Shown: piece by piece, positions 17,838 through 28,700 of the stretch
Numbering within the stretch: position 1 is the first letter of the stretch
Layout: each line of letters starts with the position of its first letter
Origin: Sphingopyxis chilensis
Lineage (GTDB): Bacteria > Pseudomonadota > Alphaproteobacteria > Sphingomonadales > Sphingomonadaceae
Assembly (NCBI RefSeq): GCF_035930445.1
Contig: NZ_CP142394.1
Coordinates: 343,501-407,500, forward strand
DNA: 64,000 nucleotides
Direction of reading: 5' to 3'
Made by a program: the position numbers and the translations under genes
The notes under the pieces: generated by a model
The model's input: the letters and a program-made list of their open reading frames with translations, nothing else
What the model was told of the DNA's origin: nothing
Database searches by the model: none

Positions 17838-18266
17838 TTGTCGGCGCTTACTCCCGGAAAACCGCCAAAAACATCGCTGGTCGTCGTCGCCGCGGCGCTG
17901 ATCGACCGCGACGGGCGGCTGCTCGTCCAGCAGCGCCCCGAAGGTCTGGCGATGGCGGGCCTGTGGGAATTTCCGGGCGGCAAGCTCGAGCCCGGCGAGA
18001 CGCCCGAGCAGGCATTGATCCGCGAACTGGCCGAGGAGCTCGCGATCGATGTCGATCATGCCTGCCTTGCCCCAGCCTGCTTCGCGAGCGACATGCTGGG
18101 CGACAGGCATCTGCTGCTGCTACTTTACGTTTGCCGAAAATGGCGCGGAACACCGGTCGCGCAGCACGCGAGCGCGCTCCGCTGGGTGCGCCCGGTCGAA
18201 CTGCACGGGCTCGCCATGCCGCCCGCCGACAAGCCGCTGATCGGCTTGCTCGAGGCGCTGATCTAG
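17838..18266 (+). CDS. mutT: 8-oxo-dGTP diphosphatase (MutT, Nudix family)
   Basis: A 142-residue Nudix hydrolase that removes 8-oxo-dGTP from the nucleotide pool. The Nudix box is complete: GGKLEPGETPEQALIRELAEEL. WEFPGGK and the RPEGLAMAGLW context are MutT-like. The start is a TTG at 17838, chosen because AGGAAGG lies 8 bases upstream and no ATG or GTG precedes the conserved VVVAAALID strand. Its stop overlaps that of the convergent methyltransferase gene (CTAG palindrome). Confidence 0.93.
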   Translation: MSALTPGKPPKTSLVVVAAALIDRDGRLLVQQRPEGLAMAGLWEFPGGKLEPGETPEQALIRELAEELAIDVDHACLAPACFASDMLGDRHLLLLLYVCRKWRGTPVAQHASALRWVRPVELHGLAMPPADKPLIGLLEALI

Positions 18267-19114
18267 TCCTTCGGTTTCAGCGCGTCGGCGAGCGAGGCGG
18301 TGCCGCTGCCGCGCCGCGCCGGCTGCGGCTGATCGGGATGCGGCGCCCAGCCGCTGAAATGGACGATCCGGAAGGTTTCGCCGATGCGGCCGTCGGGGTC
18401 GGCTTGCGCGGCGAATGCCGCGGCGATCCGCGCCGCCTCCTCGCGGGTCAGCGGGGGCGGTGCGGGGTCGAGGCGGCTCGACAGGCCGGTGGCGCGCAGG
18501 TCGCGCGCGAGCGCGAACCAGTCGCCATAGCGCACGGTCAGCGCCTCGACATCGACGACGGGAAGCGCGAAGCCGACGCGCTGGAGCAGATTGCCCATCG
18601 CGGCAAGGTCGATCTGTGGATGCAGCCGCGCGATCGATCGGACGCCTTCGGTCATCACCGCGCGGCGCAGTCGCGGCAAGCTGCCGTCGCCGACAAAGGC
18701 CCCCAGCAACAGCCCGTCGGGCGCGAGCAGCGCGCGGAGGCGCAAAAGTGCGCCCGGCACGTCGTTGACGCTGTCGAGGCCGCCCGGCCAGAGGATCAGA
18801 TCGAAGCTGCCGAAGGGCAGGTCGACCGCGTCGGCCTCGACCGCGATCGCCGCGGTCCGGCCCGCGAGCCGCGGAGCCGCCTCGATGATCGTGAGATCGG
18901 TGCCGGTGGCGCGGAGATAGTCGATCAGCGCAGCATCGTGCGCGCCGACGAGCAGGGTCCGCGGGAATTCGCGCGTCACCATCGTCAGGCGGTCGAGCAA
19001 TGTTTCGGCGATGATCGGCGCGAGGAAATTGGCCGCCCCAGGCAGGCGGGCCATACGGTCGCGCTGGGCGCGGTGGCGGGAGGGCGAAAAAAGCGGGCGG
19101 GGGGATTGCGACAT
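18263..19114 (-). CDS. Class I SAM-dependent methyltransferase (BioC/NDUFAF5-like)
   Basis: A 283-residue cytoplasmic methyltransferase. Motif I is degenerate (TLLVGAHDAALIDYL), acidic motif II is TIIEAAP, and LPFGSFDLILWPGGLDSVNDVPGALLRLRALLAPDGLLLGAFVGDGS is a typical post-I to motif III stretch. The segment GSLPRLRRAVMTEGVRSIARLHPQIDLAAMGNLLQRVGFALPVVD matches the BioC/NDUFAF5 group. The substrate is unknown. The ATG at 19114 is 24 bases from the divergent comF start. The frame is open far upstream, but only antisense to comF. Confidence 0.85.
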   Translation of the reverse strand: MSQSPRPLFSPSRHRAQRDRMARLPGAANFLAPIIAETLLDRLTMVTREFPRTLLVGAHDAALIDYLRATGTDLTIIEAAPRLAGRTAAIAVEADAVDLPFGSFDLILWPGGLDSVNDVPGALLRLRALLAPDGLLLGAFVGDGSLPRLRRAVMTEGVRSIARLHPQIDLAAMGNLLQRVGFALPVVDVEALTVRYGDWFALARDLRATGLSSRLDPAPPPLTREEAARIAAAFAAQADPDGRIGETFRIVHFSGWAPHPDQPQPARRGSGTASLADALKPKD

Positions 19115-19138
19115 GCGCCGCTTGTGCCGCCGCCGGCG

Positions 19139-20017
19139 ATGCTTCACAACCCGTTGATGGCAAGGGCGACGGGGGATGCCGGAAAAAGCGACGCGCCGGT
19201 CGGGGCATGGCTTCGCGGCTTGCGCGCCGCGACGCGCGCGATCGTCGATTACGCGCTGCCGCCGCGTTGCCCGGGGTGCGGCGTCATCGTCGGTGACGAC
19301 CGCCAATTCTGCATTTCCTGCTGGTCGTCGCTCGACTTCCTGGACGGGCCGGGATGCGCGCATTGTTCGACCCCGCTGCCCACCGCGGCGCCCGGCGAAG
19401 CGTTGGCGTGCGGGGCGTGCCTTGCCGAACCGCCGCCGTTCGAGGGCGCGCCGGCGGCGCTCGCTTATGGTCCGGTCGCCCGCACGGTAGCGCTGCGGCT
19501 CAAATATGGGCGGCGGACGGGGCATGCGCGGTTGATAGCACGATTGATGGCGCGCCGGCTCGTCGCGCTGGGCGATTTGGATGCGATCCTGCTCGTCCCG
19601 GTGCCTTTGCACCGCTGGCGGCTGTGGTCGCGCGGATTCAACCAGGCCGCGCTGCTTGCCGACGAACTTGAGCGGCTGACGGGCGCCCCGCGCGATCATC
19701 ATATGCTCCTGCGCGTCAAATCGACCGCATCGCTGCGCGGCAAGGGGCGCAAGGAGCGCGAACGCGTCGTCGCGGGCGCCTTTGCGCTGGCGCCCGACGC
19801 AAAGGCGCGCGCGAAGGGAAGGCATCTCGTGCTGGTCGATGACGTTCATGCGAGCGGGGCGACGCTACGCGCTGCGGCGCGGGCCTTGCGGCGGAGCGGC
19901 GCGGTGCGGGTGTCGGCGCTGACGTGGGCGCGTGTCGTTCCCGACGCGGCCGGGGGCAACAAATTTGACTTTGCCTCGTTGGATTCCGATATGCAGAGCG
20001 AAAGGATGACAGGATAG
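19139..20017 (+). CDS. comF: ComF family phosphoribosyltransferase-like protein
   Basis: A 292-residue ComF/GntX-type protein with an N-terminal double zinc ribbon (CPGCG, CISCW, CAHC, CGAC) and a phosphoribosyltransferase domain ending in VLVDDVHASGATLRAA, the PRPP-binding motif. In naturally competent bacteria ComF helps bring DNA into the cytoplasm; its role here is unknown. ATGs at 19139 and 19157 are both possible, neither with a strong Shine-Dalgarno. It is followed after 4 bases by grxC. Confidence 0.88.
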   Translation: MLHNPLMARATGDAGKSDAPVGAWLRGLRAATRAIVDYALPPRCPGCGVIVGDDRQFCISCWSSLDFLDGPGCAHCSTPLPTAAPGEALACGACLAEPPPFEGAPAALAYGPVARTVALRLKYGRRTGHARLIARLMARRLVALGDLDAILLVPVPLHRWRLWSRGFNQAALLADELERLTGAPRDHHMLLRVKSTASLRGKGRKERERVVAGAFALAPDAKARAKGRHLVLVDDVHASGATLRAAARALRRSGAVRVSALTWARVVPDAAGGNKFDFASLDSDMQSERMTG

Positions 20018-20021
20018 CCGC

Positions 20022-20282
20022 ATGGCCCAGATCGAAGTTTATACGAAGGCCTTCTGCCCCTATTGCACGCGCGCAAAGATGCTGCTGGGCGGCAAGGGTG
20101 CCGATTTCCGGGAAATCGACGTGACGATGGACCGCGCCGGGTTCGAGGCGATGGTCGAACGCGCGAACGGTCGCCGCACGGTGCCGCAGGTCTTCATCGA
20201 CGGAAAGCATGTCGGCGGCAGCGACGACCTCGCCGCGCTCGATGCGAAGGGCGAACTCGACGCGCTGATCGGCGCCGCCTGA
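20022..20282 (+). CDS. grxC: Glutaredoxin 3
   Basis: An 86-residue dithiol glutaredoxin: IEVYTKAFCPYCTRAK with the CPYC active site (C12, C15), TVPQVFIDGKHVGGSDDL with the cis-Pro and glutathione-binding GG. It reduces disulfides and glutathionylated proteins with glutathione in the cytoplasm. It lies in a three-gene run with comF and the DUF1178 gene. Confidence 0.97.
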   Translation: MAQIEVYTKAFCPYCTRAKMLLGGKGADFREIDVTMDRAGFEAMVERANGRRTVPQVFIDGKHVGGSDDLAALDAKGELDALIGAA

Positions 20283-20285
20283 CGC

Positions 20286-20747
20286 GTGATCGTGTTCGAT
20301 CTTTGCTGTGCCGCCGGCGACCACCGGTTCGAGGCCTGGTTCGCGAGCAGCGACAGCTTTGCCGATCAGCAGGCGCACGGGCTCATCGCCTGTCCGGTCT
20401 GTGGCGATAGCGCGGTGAAGAAGGCGGTGATGGCGCCGCGGGTGGGCGCGAAGTCCAATCAGGCGCTGGTCACGCCCGTTCCGGCGACGACCGAACCCGA
20501 ATCCGGGCCCGATCTGGTGCGCAAGCTGCTGGCCGACATCGCGGCGAAACAGGCGCAAATGCTGCCGCAATCGCGCTGGGTCGGCCGCGATTTTGCCAAC
20601 GCCGCGCGTGCGATGCACGAAGGGCGGGCGGCCGGGGATCTGATCCACGGCCAGGCCTCGCCCGACGAAGCGCAGGCGCTGCGCGACGACGGGATCGCCG
20701 CGATGCCCTTGCTTGTGCCGGTCGTGCCGCCCGAGGCGGCCAATTGA
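20286..20747 (+). CDS. DUF1178 family protein
   Basis: A 153-residue alphaproteobacterial protein of unknown function. The conserved start IVFDLCCAAGDHRFEAWF and the zinc-ribbon-like CPVCGDSAVKKAVMAPRV, plus the distal RWVGRDFANAARAMHEG segment, mark the family. Only one CxxC is visible besides CC near the start, so a zinc site is plausible but not certain. It uses a GTG start three bases after grxC stops; this pairing recurs in alphaproteobacteria. Confidence 0.88.
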   Translation: MIVFDLCCAAGDHRFEAWFASSDSFADQQAHGLIACPVCGDSAVKKAVMAPRVGAKSNQALVTPVPATTEPESGPDLVRKLLADIAAKQAQMLPQSRWVGRDFANAARAMHEGRAAGDLIHGQASPDEAQALRDDGIAAMPLLVPVVPPEAAN

Positions 20748-20796
20748 CCCAAGCCGATTGACGCTCCGCGCGCTCCGCCGCTACACGAGCGGCGGC

Positions 20797-20873
20797 GCAC
20801 CCGTAGCTCAGCAGGATAGAGCATCAGATTCCTAATCTGGGGGCCACTGGTTCGAATCCAGTCGGGTGCACCA
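20797..20873 (+). tRNA. tRNA-Arg (anticodon CCT)
   Basis: A 77-base complete cloverleaf with encoded CCA: acceptor GCACCCG/CGGGTGC, D stem GCTC/GAGC, anticodon stem TCAGA/TCTGG with loop TTCCTAA, T arm ACTGG-TTCGAAT-CCAGT. It reads AGG codons. It is followed directly by a lower-GC, gene-poor stretch with a broken helicase, a common picture for a tRNA used as an integration site. Confidence 0.97.
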
Positions 20874-21180
20874 TTTTTCAATGGTTTAGTTGGATTTTTT
20901 CTACGCAAACGCGATTCCGTGGCGTTCCTTGGGATTCCGCAGATTTCCTTGGGTTTCGATGGGCCCCGGGAGTTCCGTGCAACAAAATTGGAACAAAATC
21001 GGATAATTTTTGTTCCGCAATCCCATTGAGATGGCAGGTGCTTATCGACTGATTTGGGCCTTGGAATAAGAATGTTCGTGGTCCGCGCAGCAAATTGCCA
21101 GCGATTTAGACGGTCGCGCTTGGTTACGCCATCGCAGTTGGAATGAAGGCAATGCCGTCACTATCTGAGGCCTCCGGACC
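20874..21180. other. AT-richer gene-free stretch after the tRNA
   Basis: About 300 bases with clearly lower GC than the surroundings. It contains loosely repeated TTCCTTGGG/ATTCCG units (20920-20975) and two GGAACAAAA/AACAAAATTGG stretches near 20980-21000. No credible gene is visible on either strand, and I see no second copy of the tRNA 3' end. It may be a remnant of an integrated element. Confidence 0.5.
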
Positions 21181-22223
21181 ATCCGACGGGTCCGCTTGGG
21201 GGATGCGGAAGTGACCGCGATCCTTGCTTGTGTCGACGCGCTTCGTACCGTGCTTGTGCTCGATGAATCGCATGCCGCGAAGAATTGGGACCCGCTGACC
21301 TCGACTTCGATGCGCCACATGTCCCCCCGCTGCGTTGATCGTTGGCTGCTGTCGGGTACGCCAGTCACTAACACTCCCGCCGACCTCTATACGCAGATCG
21401 AAATCATTGCGCCGGGCGAACATGCTTTGGGCTCGCTCGAATCTTTCCTTGCCCGCGTCGAAGGCGACCCGACTGCGGGATTCGCAAAGTCCGCTCTCGA
21501 TCGCCTGGTGCTTCGCCGCACCAAGGAGGAATGCCTCGACCTTCCCGAAAAGACCTTCACCGACATTGTCGTCGAGCTCCCCGACTGGCAGCGGAGCCTC
21601 TACGATGAAATGCGCGAACAGATGGTGTGCGACATTCGCGACATGTCGGGTGAACGCTATCGTGCTTTCGCATCCACGGCGCTTGCTCAATTCACCCGCC
21701 TCAGCCAGCTTGCGAGCAATCCTTCGCTCCTCCTCCCCGATCTTGCTCGGACACCAGCCAAGTTCGACGTGCTTGATGGCTTGGTGGGCGACATTCTTTC
21801 GGTGCCAGGCCGCAAGATCATTTTGTGGTCCAACTATGTCCGGAACATTGAGCTGCTATTGGCTCGGTTTGCGAGCCATGGCGTGGTCGCAATTTACGGA
21901 GGCGTTGAGACTGGCGAGCGTCAGGATATCGCGGCGCGATTCCAAAATGATCCCAATACGCGGATACTCATCGCGAACGCGGCGGCCGCCGGCACAGGAT
22001 TTACGCTCACCGCGGCGAGCTTCACCATCTACGAGTCGATGTCGTGGGCTTCGATCACTATGCTCAGAGCCAAGACCGCAATCACCGCATCGGTCAAACC
22101 CAGCCGGTGAGCTATCTTCGTTTGATCGCGTCCGACACGATCGACGAGGCAATTAGTCGCCGCTCGTCGTCGGAGCCGAGTGAATTCACCGCCTTGGATC
22201 GCGGCTCGAAAGTAACATCATGA
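21181..22223 (+). pseudogene. SNF2-family helicase remnant, 5'-truncated and frameshifted
   Basis: Frame 1 carries helicase motif II (LVLDESHAAKN), motif III (RWLLSGTPVTN), RRTKEE, motif IV (KIILWSNYVRN) and motif V (ILIANAAAAGTGF ... YESMSW). At about 22045 the homology jumps by one base into frame 3, which gives motif VI (QSQDRNHRIGQTQPV) and SYLRLIASDTIDEAI up to a stop at 22223. The Walker A half (motifs I and Ia) is absent and a stop lies in frame upstream at 21166. The protein is therefore doubly broken. It lies just downstream of tRNA-Arg and probably came from a lost mobile element. Confidence 0.85.
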
Positions 22224-22709
22224 CGCACATTATCGGTGCGCTCGCCCGCAGCGCAAGTAACCAGCAGCGGCGCAGCGACGCAATCCGGTGGATCGCCGGA
22301 TGTTACCCGGCCTCAGCCTCTCCCATCGATACGGTAACACACCCCCATTCACTGTCATTCGGTAACCTGCTGATAATAATTTGATTTATATCAAGTTCTG
22401 CACTGGCTTTCGATTCTGCGGAGATCGGGCCGGACGGACCGCCGTTTAGCTCGCCTTGCGCAAGGGAGGTACGAGCGACGCGGAGGCAAGCCTCCAGAGG
22501 AAGCGTGTTCGTGGGACGAACGTCGATCCTGGGGCGGGATTTGAGAAAAGGGGGGTGAATGATCGAAGATCGCACGGCTTTGCCCGTCATGCTCGACCCT
22601 GCAAACGTCGCACTCCATGCGCCGCGCCATCCCCTGTCGAACCCGACCACCGCTGCCAATCTCCCCAGCTCGCCCGTCCCGCGGGCCATTTCGCGTTCAA
22701 GGAAAGCTC
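22224..22709. other. Intergenic control region upstream of the autotransporter
   Basis: 486 bases without a credible gene. It holds a perfect FNR-type site (22381), the 12-base palindrome CCTTGCGCAAGG (22454-22465), GGAGG-CAAG-CCTCC (22482-22495) and GTTCGT-GGG-ACGAAC (22507-22521). AAGGAAAG before 22710 is the Shine-Dalgarno of the autotransporter. Base composition changes from AT-richer to GC-rich across the region. Confidence 0.6.
22381..22394. promoter_or_regulatory. Perfect FNR/CRP-family binding site
   Basis: TTGAT-TTAT-ATCAA is an exact match to the FNR half-site consensus TTGAT-N4-ATCAA. It lies 316 bases before the autotransporter start, in a locally AT-rich stretch, so a long 5' leader would follow. 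Confidence 0.55.
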
Positions 22710-25700
22710 ATGGTCGATAACAGCATGAACCGTCGAAACGTCAGCAGTGCTCGGGCCCGTTCGCGGCGGCTTCTTTGCAGCGCATCGATTGCCGCAGTGC
22801 TCGCCTGCGTTCCCGTGGCGGGACATGCCGAGGACCGCTACTGGGACGCCAACGGCACCGCCGTGGGTTCAGGCGGTAGCGGGACATGGAACCTTGCCAA
22901 CCTCAACTGGAGCCCCAATGGCGACGGCGTCAGCGGACCTTTCGTCGAGCCGTGGGTCAATGGCGATCTCGACGATGCGATCTTCGGCGGCACTGCCGGG
23001 ACGGTAACGGTCGGTGTTCCTGTCACCGTCGGCAACATCACCTTCAATTCGGCGGGCTACGTCCTGAACGGTAGCACGATCACTCTAGGCGGTGCCACGC
23101 CGACGATCACCTCCGGCGGCTTGGCGACCGGCAACACCGTGATTAATTCGAACTTGGCGGGAACCGCGGGCTTGACCAAAGCGGGGGCAGGCATTCTGAC
23201 CCTGACCGGCACCAACAGCTTCAGCGGCGGCGTCAACGTGACCGAGGGCCGGTTGAACGTCAGCGGCGATTCGGCGCTCGGCGCCGCCAGCAATGGCATC
23301 GCCCTTTCGTCGGGCGCGACATTGCACAGTACCGGCGCGCTGAGCTCCAGCCGCGTCATTACGCTGCTCTCCGGCACGTCGGCTATCGGCGGCGGCGTCG
23401 GCTCGGCGCATATCACCGGCGCGGGCGGCTTCAATCTTGTCGCGCAAACGGTGCTTACCGACGATACCAATGATTTCACCGGGGCGGTGGGCACCGACGG
23501 CTTCAATCTTTACTTCACGTCGATCGGTAATCTGGGCGAGGCGAGCGCCCTCGGCGCGGCGACCACGGTTGCCGACGGAACGATTTTCGTCCGCAACGCC
23601 GCTGCCGTCTATACGGGTAGCGGCGCGACCTCGAACCGCAACTGGAGCATGGCTCCCCAGACCGGCTCTTCCATCCTGCGAAATCAGGGAAGCGGCACGC
23701 TCACCGTCACCGGGGATATAATTGCCGGGGGAGGGTATACATCGTCGGTGATTCTGGACGCGCAGACCGCAGACCTGGCGCTGCTGGGTACCATCAGCAG
23801 CAACCTGGACGCGCGGCCGTTTATATTCACGGGCAGCGGGACAAATCGCAGCATTACGCTCGGTGGCGCCAACAGCTTCGGCGGCCCCGTCACGATCCAG
23901 GCGGTCACGGTAAAGGCGGGCTCGCTGGCGAATCAGGGTGTCGCCAGCTCGCTCGGCACGGGCGGGAATATCCTCCTCAACACCGGTGTCCTATCCTATA
24001 CCGGCAGCGGCGACAGCACCGATCGCGCATTCTCGCTCAACGGCGCCAGCAGCATTCTCAACGACGGCAGCGGTTCGCTGGCCCTCACCGGCGCGGCAAT
24101 GTTCAATCCGGCCGGTCCCGGCGACACGCTTACCCTTGGCGGCAGCTTCGCGGGCAGCAACACCCTGTCCGGCGTGATTTCGGGCAACGGCAGCCTGGTG
24201 ATGAACGGCGCTGCGGGAAGCAGTTGGCTGCTCAGCGGTCTTAACACCTACGTCGGATCGACCACCGTCCTCGGCGGGACGCTGCAGGCTGGCAGCAGCC
24301 AGGCATTTGGCGCGCCGAATGCGATGGTCGTCAACGGCGGTACGCTCGACCTCAACACCCACGATATCGAAGTCACCTCGCTTGCGGGCACGGGCGGCAG
24401 CGTTATGCTCACCGGCGCCAATCTGACGGTGAACGGTGCCGTGAACACGAACTATGCGGGCAGCCTCACCGGCACGGGCGGGCTGTTCAAGCGCGGCACG
24501 GGCACGCTCACGCTCAGCGGGCAAAGCAGTTACATCGGCGATACGACGATCAACGGCGGCACGTTGGCGCTGAACTTTGCCGCGGCGGGCGCCCCAGTCA
24601 GCGATATCCTCTCGAACCAGTCGACGCTCAACATGGCCGGCGGTACGCTGACGCTGACCGGAGCGGGCGCAGCGAACAGCCAAAGCTTTGACGGGTTGAA
24701 TGTCACGGCGGGAAACAACCGGATCGTCATCGCGCCCGGCGCGGGCGGCAACATGACGCTGAACCTCGGCGCACTCACGCGGAGCGGCGGCCTGCTCGAT
24801 TTCACGCTGCCGGTCAGCGGTACGATCACGACCACCAACGGCGACGGCGCGCTCGGATGGGCGACGATCAACGGTACCGATTATGCGCAGATCAGCGGCG
24901 GCCTCGTCACGGCCTTCGCCGCTTATGCGCAAAAGGATGATGCAAGCACATGGCTGGCCGGCGACGTCGTCAGCGACGAAGGCGGTGCGTCGAACACGGG
25001 CTTTTTCGGCAACGTCGCCGGCGACGTCCAACTCGGCGGTCTCAAATATACCGCTGCGGACAATTCCACGGTTACCGTCGGCGCGGGTAACACGCTCGGG
25101 GTCGATGGCACGATCATCGTCGCTTCCAGCGTCAACAATGGCAGCCAGCTGATCACCGGTGGATCGGTCACCGGTTCGGCAGGCGGTGGCGCGTTCGGCG
25201 TGCTGCACAATGGCACCGGAGCCGGCACTTTCACCATCGCGTCGAACATCGTCGACAATGGCGGGACCAGCTTCATCAAGGGCGGTGCTGGCCGCGTTTC
25301 GTTGACGGGCCTGAACAGCTACACCGGTGGAACGACGCTCAGCGGCGGGACGCTGATCGTGGGCAACATCGCCAACGGGGGTGTCGACAGCGCCATCGGT
25401 GCCTCGTCGGCGGATTCGGCGAATTTGGTGATCGAGAGCGGCACGCTGCTATATACCGGCGCCGACGCGGTGACCGATCGAGGTTTCACGCTCGTGGACG
25501 GTGGCCCGTCGCGGACGATTCAGGTCGATGGCACTGCTAACCTCGCATTCGGTGGGGTGGTCGTCGGCTCGGATGGCGCCGGTCTGAACAAGACCGGGAC
25601 GGGCACGCTGACGCTGGCGAACGCTGCCAATATTTATACGGGGACAACGACAATCTCCGGCGGAACCCTGTCGGTGGCCACGCTGGCGAATGGCGGCGCG

Positions 25701-28700
25701 GCGAGCGGTATCGGTGCGTCGTCCTCGGACGCCGCCAATCTGGTGATCCAGACCGGCGGAACGCTGCAATATACCGGCGGGACGGTGAGCACCGACCGCG
25801 GCTTTACGCTGAGTGGTATCGCGGGCGGCGCGATCGATGTCGCCAATGCGGCGACGACCCTGACGGTCGGCGGCTCGATCGTCGGCGCGGTACCGTTTCG
25901 CAAGGCTGGTGCCGGCACTTTGGTCCTGTCGGGCATCAACAGCAATACCGGCCCGACGACGATCGATGGCGGGATATTGCGCGCCGGATCGACCCAGGCG
26001 TTCGGCGGTCCCAATATAATGATCCTGGCGGACGCCGCCGGTGTCGCGCTCGAACTCAATGGCTTCAACAACAAGATCGGCGGTCTGTCCGGAGGCGGAG
26101 CGAATGGCGGTGTCGTTCGCCTCGGCGGCGCGACTCTCACGATTGGCGGGACGAATGTCTCCTTCGGCGGCACGGTTACCGGAGCGGGCGGACTCACCAA
26201 GGAAAACAGCAGCGTGCAGACGCTGCTCGGCTGCAACAATGATTATACCGGCGCCACGACCCTCCTGGGCGGCACGCTCAGCGTCGATTGCCTCGCCAAC
26301 GGCGGGATGGCCAGCGGCATCGGTGCATCGACCAGCGCGTCGGCCAACCTCGTCTTCGCGGGCGGCACGCTCGCTTATACGGGCGGCAGCGTCGACATCG
26401 ATCGCGGGATCAGGTTGGGCGGGACCGGCGCGGTGAACGTGACGAATGCCGCCACTACGCTCGGAATCAGCGGCGCGATCGTGGGTGTCGGGGCTTTCCG
26501 CAAAGAGGGCGCGGGTACGCTCGTCCTGTCCGGCAACAACACATTCACCGGCGGTCTGACCGTCAATGGCGGCACCGTGCGTGCCGGATCGAACACAGCG
26601 TTCGGCGCGCGGGCCGTGACGATGGCGAACGTCGCGGGCGCGACGCTCGACCTTGGCAATTTCAACGCGACCATCGCGGTGCTGAACGGCGGCGGCGCGA
26701 CGGGCGGCAATGTGTCGCTCGGCACGGGGACGCTCACGCTCAATTGGGGAAGCGGCCTGGCGAGCTTTGCCGGTGCGATCAGCGGCAGCGGCGGGCTGGT
26801 CAAAACGGGCGGATTCACCCAGTTCCTCGGCAGCTGCGGCAGCAGCTATAGCGCCAGTACCGTCGTCAGCGGCGGCGTGCTCCAGGTTGGCTGCCTGACC
26901 GACGGCGGCAGCAACAGCGCGATCGGCGCGTCGAGCAATGCCGCGGGCAATCTCATCCTGAGCGGCGGCACGCTCCAATATGTCGGGGCAGCCGGCAGCA
27001 CCGACCGCCTGTTCACGCTCGGGGCTTCGGCGAACAGCCGCCTCGAGGCCTCGGGCACCGGCGCTATCGCATTTACCAATACCGGCGCGATCGCCTTCGC
27101 GGCGCCGGGCAGCAACCAGACGATTGCGCTGGGCGGCACCAACACCGGGAACAACAGCCTCGCCGCGCAGATCACCAACAATGGCGCGGGTGTGACCTCG
27201 CTGACCAAGGATGGGCTCGGCACCTGGATCCTCAACAATGCGAACAGCAGCTACACCGGCGTCACCACGATCAACGGCGGGGTGCTCGGTGTCAGCAAGC
27301 TCAGCAACGGCGGCGTTGCGAGCAGCATCGGTGCTTCGTCTGCGGCGGCCAGCAACCTCGTCATCGGCAATGGCTCGACGCTGCGCTACACCGGCAGCGG
27401 CGACACGACCAACCGGCTGTTCACGCTGTCGTCGGGCGTCACCTTCATCGAATCGTCGGGCACGGGCGCAATCGCCTTTACTGACACCGGACCGGTGACG
27501 CTGGCGAACAACGATCTGGCGCGCACCATCGCGCTCGGCGGGACCAACACCGGCAACAACACGCTGGCGGGGTCGATCGGCAATGCCGGCCTCGGTATCA
27601 CCACGCTTGCGAAGAACGACAGCGGCACCTGGGTGCTGACCGGTAACAATAGCTACACCGGGCCCACCAACATCAACGGTGGCACGCTGTTCGTCGGCGG
27701 CGGCGGCAACACGGGTGCGATCGCGAGCGCCGTCGTCAACAATTTCGGCACGCTCGGGTTCAACCGCAGCGACCTTTTGTCCTATGGCGGGCAGATCGTC
27801 GGCACCGGCTCGCTGCGACAGGCGGGGGCGGGCGGGACCGTCCTCACCGGCACAAACACGTACACCGGCGGCACGACGATCGAGGATGGCTTTCTCCAGC
27901 TGGGCGATGGCGGCACCAGTGGAAGTATCGTCGGCGATGTCGTCAACGACGGCATGCTGATTTTCGACCGTTCGGACCTTGTCAGCTTCGACGGCGTTAT
28001 TTCGGGTAGCGGCGCTGTAGAGAAGGCGGGGGACGGCACGCTCGTGCTGACCGGCATCAACAGTTATGCCGGCGGCACGTCGATCCTCCGCGGCACCCTG
28101 CAAGTGTCCGCCGACGCCAATCTCGGCGCGTCATCCGGGGGGCTGAGCATCTTCAGCGGCACTTTGCGGACGACCGCGTCCTTCGCTACCGCTCGGACTA
28201 CCCGACTGTATGATGCAAGCACCATATCGACCGATGCCGGGACGACCCTTTCGCACGACGGCGTGATCATAGGCGACGGCCGACTGATCAAGGCGGGAAC
28301 GGGCACCTTGGTGTTGTCGGGCGACAACAGCTACACCGGCTTCACGAATGTCGATGCCGGCAGGCTGCTGATCAACGGCGACCAATCGGCGGCGACAGGT
28401 CTGGTGAGGGTTGCGTCGGGGGCGACGCTGGGCGGCAGCGGGACGATCGGGGGAATCGTCAATGTGCTCAGCGGCGGCATTCTTGCGCCGGGTAACAGCC
28501 CCGGCACGCTCAATATCGACGGCGACCTTTTGCTCGCAAACGGCTCGATCCTGAACTTCGAATTCGGCGAAGCGGACGTTGCGGGCGGTCCGCTCAACGA
28601 TCTTGTCAATGTCAACGGCGACCTGCGGCTCGACGGCATCCTCAACGTCACGGCGTCGAGCGGCGGCTATTTCGGCGGCGGCGTCTACCGCGTCTTCAAC

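Noticed and set aside
20797..22709. Second attachment-site copy of the tRNA 3' end
   Set aside because: I looked for GTTCGAATCCAGTCGGGTG downstream and saw no copy in the window.
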